A DNA stretch of 64,000 bases from Pisciglobus halotolerans. Its GTDB lineage: Bacteria; Bacillota; Bacilli; Lactobacillales; Carnobacteriaceae. Positions within the stretch are counted from its first letter, which is position 1. Each line of letters opens with the position of its first letter. Below are positions 7,603 to 16,876 of this stretch, in pieces. The notes beneath the pieces were generated by a model, which did not search any database, was not told where the DNA came from, and saw only the letters and a list, made by a program, of their open reading frames with translations. The position numbers were made by a program, and so were the translations under genes. Location: contig NZ_FOQE01000010.1 of the NCBI RefSeq assembly GCF_900113675.1, forward strand, positions 1 through 64,000, written 5' to 3'.

Positions 7603-8389
7603 TTATCCTTTTATAGCCCGGTTGCGGTAGACATCAATATGCTGCAAAGATTCGCCTGTGCCAACAGCTACACAATCTAATGGTTCTGACGCTTCAAAGA
7701 CCGGCACACCTGTATCTTTTGCTATCACATCCGCAATGTCTTTCAACAGAGCACCGTCGCCTGTTAAAACAATGCCGTGATCAATGACATCAGCAGAAAT
7801 TTCTGGAGACGTTTCTTCAAGTGTTTCTCTAACTGCGATCACGATTCCTTCGGTCACTTCTTGAATCGCTTCAGCAATGTCAACTGCTGCAATATCGATC
7901 GTTTTTGGTAGACCAGTCAAAAGGTATTGGCCACGTACATCAATCGTGCCATATTCTACAGCTTTTTCAACTGAAGCACAACCAATATCCACTTTAATTT
8001 GTCCAGCCGTTCTTTCTCCGATCAATAAATTATGTTTTTTACGTATAGATTGGATGATCACTTTAACCATACGGTCTCCAACTAAACGAATGGTTCGGCT
8101 GCTTACGATTCCTCCTAATGAAATCGTTGCAACATCTGTTGTACCGCCACCGATATCAATGACCATGCTCCCAGTAGGATCCATTACTGGCAATCCAGCT
8201 CCAATCTCAGCTGCAAAAGGTTCTTCAATGATAAAGACATCTTTTGGTTCCCGACATTCTCGTTGCATCGATCACAGCACGTTTCTCTACTTCTGTGACC
8301 CGGCTAGGCACACATACCATCACATAAGGTTTAGAGGCTTCATTTTCTATCTTTCCTATCATACTGTATTTTACATTTTTATTCAGCAT
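7603..8389 (-). pseudogene. mreB: Remnant of rod-shape actin homologue mreB
   Basis: MreB is the bacterial actin that organises lateral wall synthesis in rods. The last 221 codons (7603-8268) encode recognisable MreB, with [36 protein letters not shown] and LIGERTAGQIK. The piece before it (about 8389-8270) encodes [20 protein letters not shown] and VIDATRMSG in another frame, then runs to a stop. The join reads TCGGGAACCAAAAG where a codon for Ala-Arg is expected, consistent with an 8-bp deletion between CGGGA repeats. Roughly the first 100 residues, including the first phosphate loop, are missing; TAA precedes the ATG at 8389. Conserved glycines are also altered (LTGDGALL). Confidence 0.9.
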
Positions 8390-8545
8390 TTATCTATGTA
8401 TTTTAAATTAAATTTAAAATAATTTTAAGAACTAGAGTCCCTGCTGTTTTAATTTTTTCTATTAATGATATTCATTATTATATTGTCTAAGAACATATTA
8501 ACAACTACTTTTTCGAAATCTGACCGCTTTTGATCTTGATATTTT
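8390..8545. other. Gene-free spacer upstream of the mreB remnant
   Basis: This very AT-rich 156 bp should hold the start of mreB, but I find no trace of the N-terminal MreB coding sequence in any frame. It ends in GATATTTT, the duplication of the element that follows. Confidence 0.5.
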
Positions 8546-8645
8546 GGCTCTTCATCTTCTAACGTTGATAAAAAATGGGATTTTAACAAGTTTAGCAGCT
8601 AAAGAAATGTTTTTTTCTGTGACCCACATTAAATATTATAGAACC
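8546..8645. mobile_element. ISL3-like miniature element, copy 3 (100 bp), with perfect 8-bp duplication
   Basis: It starts GGCTCTTCATCTTCTAACGT and ends AAATATTATAGAACC. The 8-bp repeat GATATTTT flanks it at 8538-8545 and 8646-8653. Length and interior (TTTTAACAAGTTTAGCA) match copy 4 and the outer parts of copy 2. It lies between csp and the mreB remnant. Confidence 0.85.
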
Positions 8646-8713
8646 GATATTTTGAGCGTTCTTTTACATTACAAGTCCTCTCTGTCCTTGGTTCTCTTTC
8701 TGCCAAATGCAAT

Positions 8714-8758
8714 AAAAAAGAGCTGAAACAAAGAGTTTTTCTCTTTGTTTCAGCTCTT
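8714..8758 (-). terminator. Terminator of the first cold-shock gene
   Basis: An 18-bp perfect stem (AAGAGCTGAAACAAAGAG and its complement) closes a 5-nt loop and is followed by six T residues on the minus strand, 27 bp after the stop. Confidence 0.92.
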
Positions 8759-8784
8759 AACTGTTTAAATTGTTTGCTTTAAGA

Positions 8785-8985
8785 TTAAAGTTTTACAACG
8801 TTAGCAGCTTGAGGTCCACGGTTACCTTCTTCAACGTCGAAAGAAACTGCTTGTCCTTCTTCTAAAGTTTTGAAACCTTCGCCTTGGATAGCTGAGAAAT
8901 GTACGAATACATCGTCTGCACCTTCACGTTCGATAAAGCCAAAACCTTTTTCTGCGTTAAACCATTTTACTGTTCCTTGTTCCAT
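8785..8985 (-). CDS. csp: Cold-shock protein, CspA family (first copy)
   Basis: It is a 66-residue single-stranded nucleic acid-binding OB fold that acts as an RNA chaperone. RNP1 KGFGFIE and RNP2 VFVHFSAI are intact. The ATG at 8985 follows GAGGAGG. The leader is about 110 nt and has a GTGCAAAAGGCAC hairpin just before the Shine-Dalgarno sequence. It lies between radC and the mreB remnant, which adjoin each other in many Firmicutes. It differs from the copy at 27749 at about nine positions. Confidence 0.96.
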   Translation of the reverse strand: MEQGTVKWFNAEKGFGFIEREGADDVFVHFSAIQGEGFKTLEEGQAVSFDVEEGNRGPQAANVVKL

Positions 8986-9101
8986 TATAAATTCCTCCTC
9001 GTGCCTTTTGCACTTATTTTAACATTGTTGCTTATGGTACGAATTGGAATGTTTTGAAACAATTCTTAATTCTTTTTTCCACTTAACAAAATGCTAAACA
9101 T

Positions 9102-9130
9102 AGTATAACACGTAAAAAAAACTAACGCAA
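9102..9130 (-). promoter_or_regulatory. Promoter of the first cold-shock gene
   Basis: TTGCGT, a 17-bp spacer and TATACT on the minus strand imply a start near 9095 and a leader of about 110 nt, long for this genome and typical of cold-inducible csp genes. Confidence 0.8.
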
Positions 9131-9202
9131 GCACTGTAGACAGATAAAATAGAAATCTTTATTTTTTTTCTATACTTAACTGCTCAGTCATATCATCCCT
9201 GC

Positions 9203-9895
9203 TTACAATAACCCAAATTCCTTTAAACTGATAAAGCCTGTTTCACCAATGATCAGATGGTCTAACACCTCTATCCCCATCAATTCTCCGCACTCGATCA
9301 TTCGCTTGGTAAATGAAATGTCGGCTTCTGATGGTTCAGGACTGCCGGAAGGATGATTATGACTGACGATCAGCCGAGCAGCTGAATAACGAACAGCGCC
9401 TTTGAAAATCTCTCTCGGATGCGCCACTGAAGAATTTAGGCCACCGATAAAAATGGTTTCTTTTTTGATGACTTCATTCTTCGTATTCAAAAATAGCACA
9501 ATTACATGTTCTTGCTGCAAGTCTTTCATTTCAATGGACAGCATTTCCCCTGCTTGCCGACTTGATGTGATTTGACCTGCTTTGATCTGCGTTGCATTAG
9601 AAACTCGTATCCCCAGCTCAATGGCAGCTTTTACTTCAATCGCTTTTGTTTTGCCAATGCCGCTTACCATCATCAATTCTTCGATTGAAACAGTCTTAAG
9701 GTAATAAAGATCTTTATAAGCATTCAAAACTTGCATCGCAACGGACAATGCATTGGCACCTTTTGTTCCAGTACGCAGCAAAATAGCTAGCAATTCATGG
9801 TTTGCTAACGCTTTTTCTCCATATTGTTCTAATCGTTCTCTCGGACGAGATTGAATGGGTACTTCATTGATCAAACTTGTTCCTTTTGTAACCAA
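9203..9895 (-). CDS. radC: RadC family JAB/MPN-domain protein
   Basis: The 230-residue product has a helix-hairpin-helix region (about 35-100, with VSGIGKTKAIEVKAA) and a C-terminal JAMM-type metal site: His179, His181 and Asp192 in the SHNHPSGSPEPSEAD segment. Despite its name the family has no established role in DNA repair. It sits at the head of the mre-min region as in Bacillus, but with csp and a repeat element between it and mreB. A 100-bp gap separates it from the HAD gene upstream. Confidence 0.94.
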   Translation of the reverse strand: MVTKGTSLINEVPIQSRPRERLEQYGEKALANHELLAILLRTGTKGANALSVAMQVLNAYKDLYYLKTVSIEELMMVSGIGKTKAIEVKAAIELGIRVSNATQIKAGQITSSRQAGEMLSIEMKDLQQEHVIVLFLNTKNEVIKKETIFIGGLNSSVAHPREIFKGAVRYSAARLIVSHNHPSGSPEPSEADISFTKRMIECGELMGIEVLDHLIIGETGFISLKEFGLL

Positions 9896-9997
9896 AGAAA
9901 AACCTCCCTGCTGACCTTATTGATTTTTTGAAAGAGTATTTCCTTCTTTCATTATCGATAAGGTTTGCAAAAAAGGATGTTTTCTGTTTTTATTTTT

Positions 9998-10663
9998 TTA
10001 AAAAGAATAATTCTTATGGATATAATCGATGACTTCACGCAGATTGTCCTTCACAGCTATTGTTTTCTGGGCCGCTTCTTCATTCGGAGCAAATAAATCA
10101 GGCACCATAATAACAGGGATATCTGCCCCATCGGCTGCGCGGATGCCGTTTAGCGAATCTTCTAAAATCAACGTTTCTTCCTTTGTGCCCTGCGTTTTTT
10201 GCCAAGCTTTCTCGAAAATTTCAGGGTCAGGTTTAGCGCGTGCGACTTCATCTCCGCCGATCAAATCATCAAAGTGAGCTGATAAGCCAGATTTTTCTAA
10301 AAAGAACTCAACTAAAGAACGTTCACTGCTGGAAGCAACAACGCACTTTATATCATTTTCTTGTAAGAATGCAAGCAAATCTGATAAACCTTCTTTGATG
10401 AGCAAACCATCTTGTTCAATAGTTTCGAATAAGTAAGTTTTGCTGTCTTTAATAAAACGATCAATCTTTTCATCATCTTGAAAATCTAAATAAAGATTTT
10501 CAAAAAATTCAGCATCCGATACACCAATATACCGAACATAATAATCATATGTGAAGTCTAAACCAATTTCATCAGCCGCTCGTCGATTGGCTTGATAGTA
10601 CATTGTTTCAGTATCAAACATTAAACCATCCATATCAAAAATAACAGCTTTCAATTTATTCAT
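9998..10663 (-). CDS. HAD-superfamily phosphatase, beta-phosphoglucomutase-like
   Basis: The first 16 residues contain the nucleophile motif FDMDGLMFDTE, where the first Asp takes the phosphoryl group and the second acts as acid/base. Motif II is VVASSS, motif III is K in ARAKPDPEIF, and motif IV is LEDSLNGIRAA. The cap is of the alpha-helical subfamily I type. The substrate is unknown; small sugar phosphates are usual. It lies 21 bp downstream of folC and is probably co-transcribed with it. Length 221 residues. Confidence 0.9.
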   Translation of the reverse strand: MNKLKAVIFDMDGLMFDTETMYYQANRRAADEIGLDFTYDYYVRYIGVSDAEFFENLYLDFQDDEKIDRFIKDSKTYLFETIEQDGLLIKEGLSDLLAFLQENDIKCVVASSSERSLVEFFLEKSGLSAHFDDLIGGDEVARAKPDPEIFEKAWQKTQGTKEETLILEDSLNGIRAADGADIPVIMVPDLFAPNEEAAQKTIAVKDNLREVIDYIHKNYSF

Positions 10664-10684
10664 GTTACAAGCCCTGCCTTTTCT

Positions 10685-11974
10685 TTATTTTAGTAATGTT
10701 CTTCTGACTTCAGAAATAAAATACAACGAACCAGTGATCAACAATACACTGTCCTCACCTGCCTGCTTAACTGCTGCTAATAAAGCTTCCTGCCACACTT
10801 CAAAAAACACCATATCCTCTTCTTGACAAATATCTTCAGCCGTAACGGCTCGTTCATGTTCAAAGGAAGTCAGGATCAAGTGAACGTGAGGAACCTTTTT
10901 CAGCATTTGAATCATTTTACTATATTCTTTGTTGCGTAAAGCGGCAAAAAGTATGACTATTTCTTGCTGAGCGAAATCTAGCTTTATTGTTTCTATTAAT
11001 CGTTGGATACCCGGTACGTTATGAGCACCATCCATGACAATCAAGGGAGAGTCTGAGATCTTTTCCATTCTGCCAGGCCAAAATGCTTGTTTCAATCCTA
11101 GTAGCATCTTTTCATGATTTAACAATAACGCTCTTTTTTGGCTGAATACTGCCACAGCTTTAATGGCTGCTGCTGCATTTTCTGTCTGGTGTCGTCCCAA
11201 CATTGAAAGTTGGATCGGTTGCAGCATGATCTGATCATCCTCATATGTGAATTGTTCTCCCCAAGTTGGCAGTGTATGCCATTTAGAAATAACATAATCT
11301 TTTTGGAAAGCATAAAGAGGACTCTGTTGGTTTTGAGCTATTTTTTCGATCACCTCTAAGGCTTCTTTTGGAATATTTCCAGCTACAACAGGCACACCAG
11401 GTTTGATGATCCCAGCTTTTTGTGCTGCGATTTCAGGTAATGTTTTTCCCAATAGTTCCATATGATCCATTCCAATCGTTGTGATCACCGAAACTTCTGG
11501 TGTCAATATATTGGTTGAATCAAGCAAACCGCCGATCCCTACCTCAACCACTGCTACATCCACCTGTCCTGTACCAAAGTAGAGGAACATCATGGCTGTG
11601 ATGACTTCAAATTCGCTTGGACCTCCAAGTTCCGTTTTTTCTAATGCTTCAGCTAACGGATATATCGCATTTGCCAGCGCTAAAAGTTGTTCATTTGAAA
11701 TGGGTTCTCCATTGACACTGATTCGCTCATTGAAGACCTCAATAAATGGAGAAGTAAAAGTTCCGACCACTAATCCCTGCTCTTGGAGCAAATGTCGAAT
11801 AAAGGTTACCGTTGAACCTTTTCCATTTGTCCCCGCTACGTGGATCATAGGTACCTTTTTTTCAGGGTGATCCAGTTTATCCATCATCCACTCCATTCGT
11901 TTTAAACCTGGTTTTTTACCAAATCTTCGTATGCCATGGATCCATTTTAAAGCTTTTTCATAAGTTTCCAGCAT
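10685..11974 (-). CDS. folC: Bifunctional folylpolyglutamate synthase/dihydrofolate synthase
   Basis: It adds glutamate to dihydropteroate and to reduced folates, so that folates are retained in the cell. The ATP-binding loop HVAGTNGKGST is near residue 45, followed by TSPF and the Mur-ligase-like central and C-terminal domains (GRMEKISDSPLIVMDGAHN). At 429 residues it is complete. The ATG at 11974 follows GGCGGGG. In Firmicutes folC usually follows valS, as here; a terminator and a likely -10 (TATAAT, 12013-12018) lie between them. Confidence 0.95.
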   Translation of the reverse strand: MLETYEKALKWIHGIRRFGKKPGLKRMEWMMDKLDHPEKKVPMIHVAGTNGKGSTVTFIRHLLQEQGLVVGTFTSPFIEVFNERISVNGEPISNEQLLALANAIYPLAEALEKTELGGPSEFEVITAMMFLYFGTGQVDVAVVEVGIGGLLDSTNILTPEVSVITTIGMDHMELLGKTLPEIAAQKAGIIKPGVPVVAGNIPKEALEVIEKIAQNQQSPLYAFQKDYVISKWHTLPTWGEQFTYEDDQIMLQPIQLSMLGRHQTENAAAAIKAVAVFSQKRALLLNHEKMLLGLKQAFWPGRMEKISDSPLIVMDGAHNVPGIQRLIETIKLDFAQQEIVILFAALRNKEYSKMIQMLKKVPHVHLILTSFEHERAVTAEDICQEEDMVFFEVWQEALLAAVKQAGEDSVLLITGSLYFISEVRRTLLK

Positions 11975-12012
11975 TTTTTCCCCGCCATTTCTATCACTGC
12001 TACTGTCTTTTT

Positions 12013-12018
12013 ATTATA
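12013..12018 (-). promoter_or_regulatory. Possible -10 of folC
   Basis: Perfect TATAAT on the minus strand about 40 bp upstream of folC, downstream of the valS terminator. The -35 is weak, so this is tentative. Confidence 0.4.
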
Positions 12019-12065
12019 GCCTATTTTGTTCTGCAAAAGGAGTGCTATCCTTTCTGCTTGCTAAT

Positions 12066-12097
12066 AAAAAAGTCAGCACATGCATGCTGACTTTTTT
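12066..12097 (-). terminator. Terminator of valS
   Basis: AAAAAGTCAGCA/TGCTGACTTTTT closes a 6-nt loop, with T-runs on both sides. It begins 13 bp after the valS stop. Confidence 0.9.
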
Positions 12098-12109
12098 ATT
12101 TTTAGCTAT

Positions 12110-14755
12110 TTAGGCTTGTTGATTTAGTTCTTGGATCCTTGCTTGAACAGAAGCTTGTTTTTCAAGGTATTCTGTTTCTTTTTCTTTCTCTGCTTTCACG
12201 ATAGCTTCAGGAGCGTTATTGACAAATTTTTCATTAGCCAATTTACCTTGTACTCGCTTCACTTCTTTGTTCCATTTATCCAACTCTTTTTCTAAACGAT
12301 CAATCTCTTCATCAATGTTGATCAGTCCTGCTAATGGCAAGTAAACTTCTGCGCCGCTAATCACAGCGGTCATTGCTTTTTCAGGCACATCAATGGCATG
12401 ACCGATTTCTAAGGTTTCTGGGTTACAAAAACGTTCGATATAAGAGGTATTGTGATTTAAAAATGCTTCGATCGTTTCATCATTCGTTTTGATCAATAAG
12501 TCGATCGGTTTTGATAGAGGTGTGTTGACTTCTGAACGAATATTACGGACGGCACGAATCAGTTCCATCAACACATCCATTCCTTTCGTTGCTGCTTCAT
12601 CGGACAAGCTTTCGTCAACCGTTGGATAATCTGCAGATACGATAGAATCTCCTTGATGCGGAATATTTTGCCAAATTTCTTCTGTCACAAACGGCATCGT
12701 TGGGTGAAGCAAACGTAAAATCTGGTCCAGCACATGTGTCAAAATGCTGCGTGTTGTCTTTTGCGCTTCTTTATCGTCGCCAAATAAGATTTCTTTACTC
12801 ATTTCAATGTACCAATCACAAAAATCATCCCAAATAAAGTGATACAATTGACGACCTGCTTCACCAATTTCAAAGTGATCATATAAATCTGTCACTTTTT
12901 CGATCGTTTCATTCAACTTTGTCAAAATCCATCTATCTGCTACCGTTTTCTTTCCAGAAAGATCAATATCTTCATATGAAAATTCTTCGAGATTCATCAA
13001 TACAAAACGGCTAGCGTTCCATATTTTATTGATGAAGTTCCAAGCTGCATCCATCTTATCATAACTGAAACGGACATCCTGACCAGGCGCAGAACCAGTG
13101 GATAGGAACCAGCGCAAAGCATCCGCACCATATTGATCGATTATGTCCATTGGATCGATCCCGTTGCCTAATGACTTACTCATCTTACGTCCTTGTTCAT
13201 CACGAATCAAGCCATGGATCAATACATTTTCAAATGGGCGTTGGCCAGTAAATTGAATGCTTTGGAAAATCATTCGGCTTACCCAGAAAAAGATGATATC
13301 ATAACCGGTTACTAATGTGCTCGTTGGGAAGTAGCGTTTGTAATCTTCTACTTCTTCGTTTGGCCAACCTAGTGTTGAAAACGGCCATAATGCTGAACTA
13401 AACCAGGTGTCCAACACGTCAGGATCTTGTGTCCAATTGTCTGCGTCTTCTGGTGCTGTCATTCCAACGTATAATTCGCCAGTTTGGTTATGATACCAAG
13501 CTGGAATGCGATGTCCCCACCATAATTGTCTAGAAATGACCCAGTCATGAACATTTTCCATCCATTGCGTATAAGTCTTTTCAAAACGTTCAGGAATATA
13601 ATGAACTTTATCATCTGTTTTTTGATGATCTAAAGCTGCTTGTGCCAGTGGATCCATTTTCACGAACCATTGAGTGGATAAACGCGGTTCGACCATCACA
13701 CCAGTTCGTTCTGAATGACCAACACTATGCACGATTTTTTCAACTTTCACAAGGCGTCCAGCTGCTTCCAGATCTTTCACTACTGCTTTACGTGCTTGGA
13801 AACGGTCCATCCCTGCATAGTTTCCAGCAGCATCGTTCATTGTTCCATCATCATTCATCACATTCAAGCGTGGCAAGTCATGACGATTCCCTACTTCGAA
13901 GTCATTTGGATCATGGTCTGGTGTGATTTTTACAACACCTGTTCCAAATTCCATTTCAACATATTCGTCAGCAATGACAGGAATTTCACGGTTCATTAAA
14001 GGTAAGATAACAGTCTTACCAACTAAGTCTTTATAACGCTCATCTTCTGGGTGCACAGCCACAGCTGTATCTCCTAGCATCGTTTCAGGTCGAGTCGTTG
14101 CGATCTCTACTTCGCCGCTGCCATCTGCCAATAGATAGGTCATATGATAAAAAGCACCATCAACATCTTTGTGTTCCACTTCAATATCAGATAAAGCAGT
14201 ACGGGCTTTTGGATCCCAGTTGATGATATACTCACCACGATAAATCAAATCTTTTTCGTACATTTTAACAAATACCGTTCGAACCGCTTCTGAAAGTCCT
14301 TCGTCCATTGTGAAACGTTCTCGGCTATAATCAACAGAAATGCCCATTTTTTCCCATTGTGCTCGAATAACAGAAGCATAGTCTTCTTTCCATTCCCACA
14401 CTTTTTCAATAAACTTTTCACGACCTAAGTCATAGCGCGAAATGCCTTCTTCTGCTAATTTTGCTTCAACTTTTGCTTGAGTCGCAATTCCTGCATGGTC
14501 CATACCAGGCAGCCATAAAGTATCATAGCCTTGCATTCTTTTTTGACGGATTAAAATATCTTGCAATGTCACATCCCAAGCATGTCCTAAGTGCAATTTC
14601 CCTGTTACATTGGGAGGCGGGATTACGACAGAATAAGGTTTTGCTGTCTTATCTTCGCTTGGTTTGAATAATCCCTCTTCGACCCATTCTTGATAACGTC
14701 CTTTTTCAACTTCTGTTGGTTGATACTTAGGGGGCATGTTGATCTCTTTTGCCAT
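12110..14755 (-). CDS. valS: Valyl-tRNA synthetase
   Basis: A class I aminoacyl-tRNA synthetase that charges tRNA-Val and edits threonine. The HIGH-type motif is [14 protein letters not shown] near residue 45, and the KMSKS loop appears in [14 protein letters not shown]. The insertion (CP1) editing domain and a C-terminal coiled coil ([20 protein letters not shown]) are present. The frame is open for ten more codons upstream, but the ATG at 14755 has GGAG 8 nt before it and gives the usual 881 residues. Expression is governed by the T-box leader directly upstream. Confidence 0.97.
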   Translation of the reverse strand: MAKEINMPPKYQPTEVEKGRYQEWVEEGLFKPSEDKTAKPYSVVIPPPNVTGKLHLGHAWDVTLQDILIRQKRMQGYDTLWLPGMDHAGIATQAKVEAKLAEEGISRYDLGREKFIEKVWEWKEDYASVIRAQWEKMGISVDYSRERFTMDEGLSEAVRTVFVKMYEKDLIYRGEYIINWDPKARTALSDIEVEHKDVDGAFYHMTYLLADGSGEVEIATTRPETMLGDTAVAVHPEDERYKDLVGKTVILPLMNREIPVIADEYVEMEFGTGVVKITPDHDPNDFEVGNRHDLPRLNVMNDDGTMNDAAGNYAGMDRFQARKAVVKDLEAAGRLVKVEKIVHSVGHSERTGVMVEPRLSTQWFVKMDPLAQAALDHQKTDDKVHYIPERFEKTYTQWMENVHDWVISRQLWWGHRIPAWYHNQTGELYVGMTAPEDADNWTQDPDVLDTWFSSALWPFSTLGWPNEEVEDYKRYFPTSTLVTGYDIIFFWVSRMIFQSIQFTGQRPFENVLIHGLIRDEQGRKMSKSLGNGIDPMDIIDQYGADALRWFLSTGSAPGQDVRFSYDKMDAAWNFINKIWNASRFVLMNLEEFSYEDIDLSGKKTVADRWILTKLNETIEKVTDLYDHFEIGEAGRQLYHFIWDDFCDWYIEMSKEILFGDDKEAQKTTRSILTHVLDQILRLLHPTMPFVTEEIWQNIPHQGDSIVSADYPTVDESLSDEAATKGMDVLMELIRAVRNIRSEVNTPLSKPIDLLIKTNDETIEAFLNHNTSYIERFCNPETLEIGHAIDVPEKAMTAVISGAEVYLPLAGLINIDEEIDRLEKELDKWNKEVKRVQGKLANEKFVNNAPEAIVKAEKEKETEYLEKQASVQARIQELNQQA

Positions 14756-14784
14756 GTCACCATCTCCTTTATTCTTTTTGAGCA

Positions 14785-15042
14785 TAAAAAAAGAGCACCC
14801 ATCCTATTAATATCATAGGACGAATGCTTTACATTCGCGGTACCACCTAATTTGTTTGCTCTTTTTATAAGCAAACCACCTCATAAACGCTTTTAACGGC
14901 ACGTTACTCCGGGCAGACTTACTCTTTTCACTCTGCCAGCTCCCAAGCTACCTTCATTTTACATAGACTAAGAACTCTCACCATTTGTTCTTTTCTCTTT
15001 GAATCCTCTGCAAAATTACTCCTCTTGATCTTCGCTTTGTTC
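14785..15042 (-). promoter_or_regulatory. T-box riboswitch leader of valS
   Basis: The T-box core AGGTGGTACCGCG lies at 14836-14848 on the minus strand and can pair with uncharged tRNA 3' ends. It is followed by an intrinsic terminator (AGCATTCGTCCTA pairing with TAGGATGGGTGCT, then seven T residues, 14785-14828). The leader upstream is about 200 nt, as expected for stem I to III. I did not assign the specifier codon; valine is inferred from the downstream gene. Confidence 0.93.
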
Positions 15043-15048
15043 AGAAAT

Positions 15049-15077
15049 ATAGTAGCATGATTAAAAACAAATTACAA
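15049..15077 (-). promoter_or_regulatory. Promoter of the valS T-box transcript
   Basis: TTGTAA, a 17-bp spacer and TACTAT on the minus strand, just upstream of the T-box leader and 14 bp clear of the tpx stop at 15091. Confidence 0.65.
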
Positions 15078-15090
15078 ACACGAATTTATC

Positions 15091-15582
15091 TTATTTGGTA
15101 TCTTTTGCCGCCGTTATCGCAGCTTGATAATCAGGCTCCTCTGTCATTTCAGGTACGATCTCTTGGTAAACCAGTTGACCAGAGCCATCCACGACAAATA
15201 CGGACCGTGCTAGTTTTTTCATTTCTGGCATATAAATACCATAAGCACGAGCGAAATCTAAAGCTGTATCATGCAACATTTCCATATTGATCCCTTCAGC
15301 AGCACACCAACTTTTTTGCTGTTCTTTCTGGTTATTTGAAATGGTTACAAGTTGTATGCCCTCTAATTCGCTGGCTGTTTGATTGAACTGTTTCGTCTGG
15401 AGTGAACAGACGCGTGTATCAATATCAGGAATAACGCTTATGATCAAGGTTTGTCCTTCAAAGTCTTTCAACGTTTTGGATTCATCTTCTAAGTTCTTTA
15501 CATGAAAATCCGGTGCCGGCATTCCTGTCTTCGGTTGGACTCCTTCCAAATGATAGGTTACGCCTCTTTTAGTAATGTGCAT
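15091..15582 (-). CDS. tpx: Thiol peroxidase (atypical 2-Cys peroxiredoxin)
   Basis: It reduces hydroperoxides using thioredoxin. The 163-residue protein has the Tpx arrangement: peroxidatic Cys59 in DIDTRVCSLQTKQF and resolving Cys93 in KSWCAAEG. The conserved Arg in YGIYMPEMKKLARSVFVVD is also present. The ATG at 15582 follows AGGAGAGGGG. It lies between thiI and valS on the same strand; it is probably its own unit or reads on from thiI, since I see no terminator between thiI and tpx. Confidence 0.95.
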   Translation of the reverse strand: MHITKRGVTYHLEGVQPKTGMPAPDFHVKNLEDESKTLKDFEGQTLIISVIPDIDTRVCSLQTKQFNQTASELEGIQLVTISNNQKEQQKSWCAAEGINMEMLHDTALDFARAYGIYMPEMKKLARSVFVVDGSGQLVYQEIVPEMTEEPDYQAAITAAKDTK

Positions 15583-15636
15583 GTTACAGCCCCTCTCCTA
15601 ATCGTTTCTTGTCTCTAGCTTAAAGTTGTTTAGTCA

Positions 15637-16854
15637 TTAAAGCAAGTCAGAATATATTTCTTTTTGCTGTTCTTCAAGTGTTTGTCCAACATTGATTTTA
15701 GAAACACTTAAATTTGCCATGGCTCGTTCTATCAACCCTTCAATATCTAAGCGAGACTCATACTCACGCGCCTTATCAAGATCCGGCTTCGTTTTCGGTG
15801 AAGGCGGAGCAAAAATTGTACAACAATCTTCAAAAGGTTGAATAGACAATTCAAACGTATCGATCGTTTTCGCAATTTCAATAATTTCATTTTTATCCAT
15901 TGAAATAACAGGACGTAAAACAGGCGTCGTCGTCACATCATTGATGGCAATCATACTGTGCATCGTTTGGGATGCGACTTGTCCTAAAGATTCTCCATTA
16001 AAAATAGCCAATCCCTTACGCTGTTCACGAATTTTATCTGTTAAACGCATCATCATTCTTCTCGTAACAGTCATTAAATAGCCTTCTGGAACACTTTTTT
16101 TGATTTCTTCTTGAATTTCTGTAAATGGAACTTCAATGAATTGAATCGTGCCAGAAAAAGCAGCAATTTTGGCAGTCAGGTCTTTGGCTTTTTGAAGAGC
16201 TCTCGGACTTGTATAAGGCGGACTATGAAAATGCACAGCTTCTACTTCTACACCGCGTTTCATAGCCAAATAACCCGCAACTGGTGAGTCGATCCCACCT
16301 GACAACATGAGCATCCCTTTACCACTTGTTCCAACTGGCAACCCGCCTGCACCTTGGACCGTCTGACAGGACAGGAAGATGCCATTCAATCGAACTTCTA
16401 CTCTTAAATTGATGTCTGGTTTTTTTACTTGAACTTTGATTCCTTCAATATTTTTCAGTACTTCACCGCCAAGCAACTGGTTCATTTCGTTTGTATCTAA
16501 CTCAAAGTCATGATCTGCTCGTCGGGTAGAAATTTTGAACGTCTTTCCTTCACTGTATTGTTCACGTACCATTTCTACAGCTGTTTTTTTCACTATTTCC
16601 ATGTCTCGCTCCAAACGCATCACTGGAGAAAAATTTTGAATCCCAAAAATAAATGTTAAACGTTCCATTACAACATCACTATCTGCTCCGTTTAAAATCA
16701 AATGCATCCGATCACGATCTGCATGGACTTTAATTTCTTCAAAATCGTGTAAAGCAGCTTTTACATTTTGAGCTAAGCGATTAATGAACGCTTTTTTGTT
16801 TTTTCCTTTCGTTGATAATTCTCCATAACGAATCATCACTTCGTTGTATAACAT
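15637..16854 (-). CDS. thiI: tRNA 4-thiouridine synthase ThiI
   Basis: It transfers sulfur to U8 of tRNA and contributes to thiamine thiazole synthesis in some bacteria. The 405-residue protein has a ferredoxin-like/THUMP region (about 1-165) and a PP-loop pyrophosphatase domain with [15 protein letters not shown]. There is no C-terminal rhodanese domain, which is normal in Firmicutes. The gene starts 22 bp after the nifS-like cysteine desulfurase, its sulfur donor, the pairing found in Bacillus and lactic acid bacteria. Confidence 0.96.
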   Translation of the reverse strand: MLYNEVMIRYGELSTKGKNKKAFINRLAQNVKAALHDFEEIKVHADRDRMHLILNGADSDVVMERLTFIFGIQNFSPVMRLERDMEIVKKTAVEMVREQYSEGKTFKISTRRADHDFELDTNEMNQLLGGEVLKNIEGIKVQVKKPDINLRVEVRLNGIFLSCQTVQGAGGLPVGTSGKGMLMLSGGIDSPVAGYLAMKRGVEVEAVHFHSPPYTSPRALQKAKDLTAKIAAFSGTIQFIEVPFTEIQEEIKKSVPEGYLMTVTRRMMMRLTDKIREQRKGLAIFNGESLGQVASQTMHSMIAINDVTTTPVLRPVISMDKNEIIEIAKTIDTFELSIQPFEDCCTIFAPPSPKTKPDLDKAREYESRLDIEGLIERAMANLSVSKINVGQTLEEQQKEIYSDLL

Positions 16855-16876
16855 ATCCTTTTTCCTTTCTCTTTAA

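Noticed and set aside
8544-8726. 60-codon plus-strand frame within the element upstream of csp
   Set aside because: It begins inside a non-coding miniature element and continues antisense into the csp terminator; no ribosome site.
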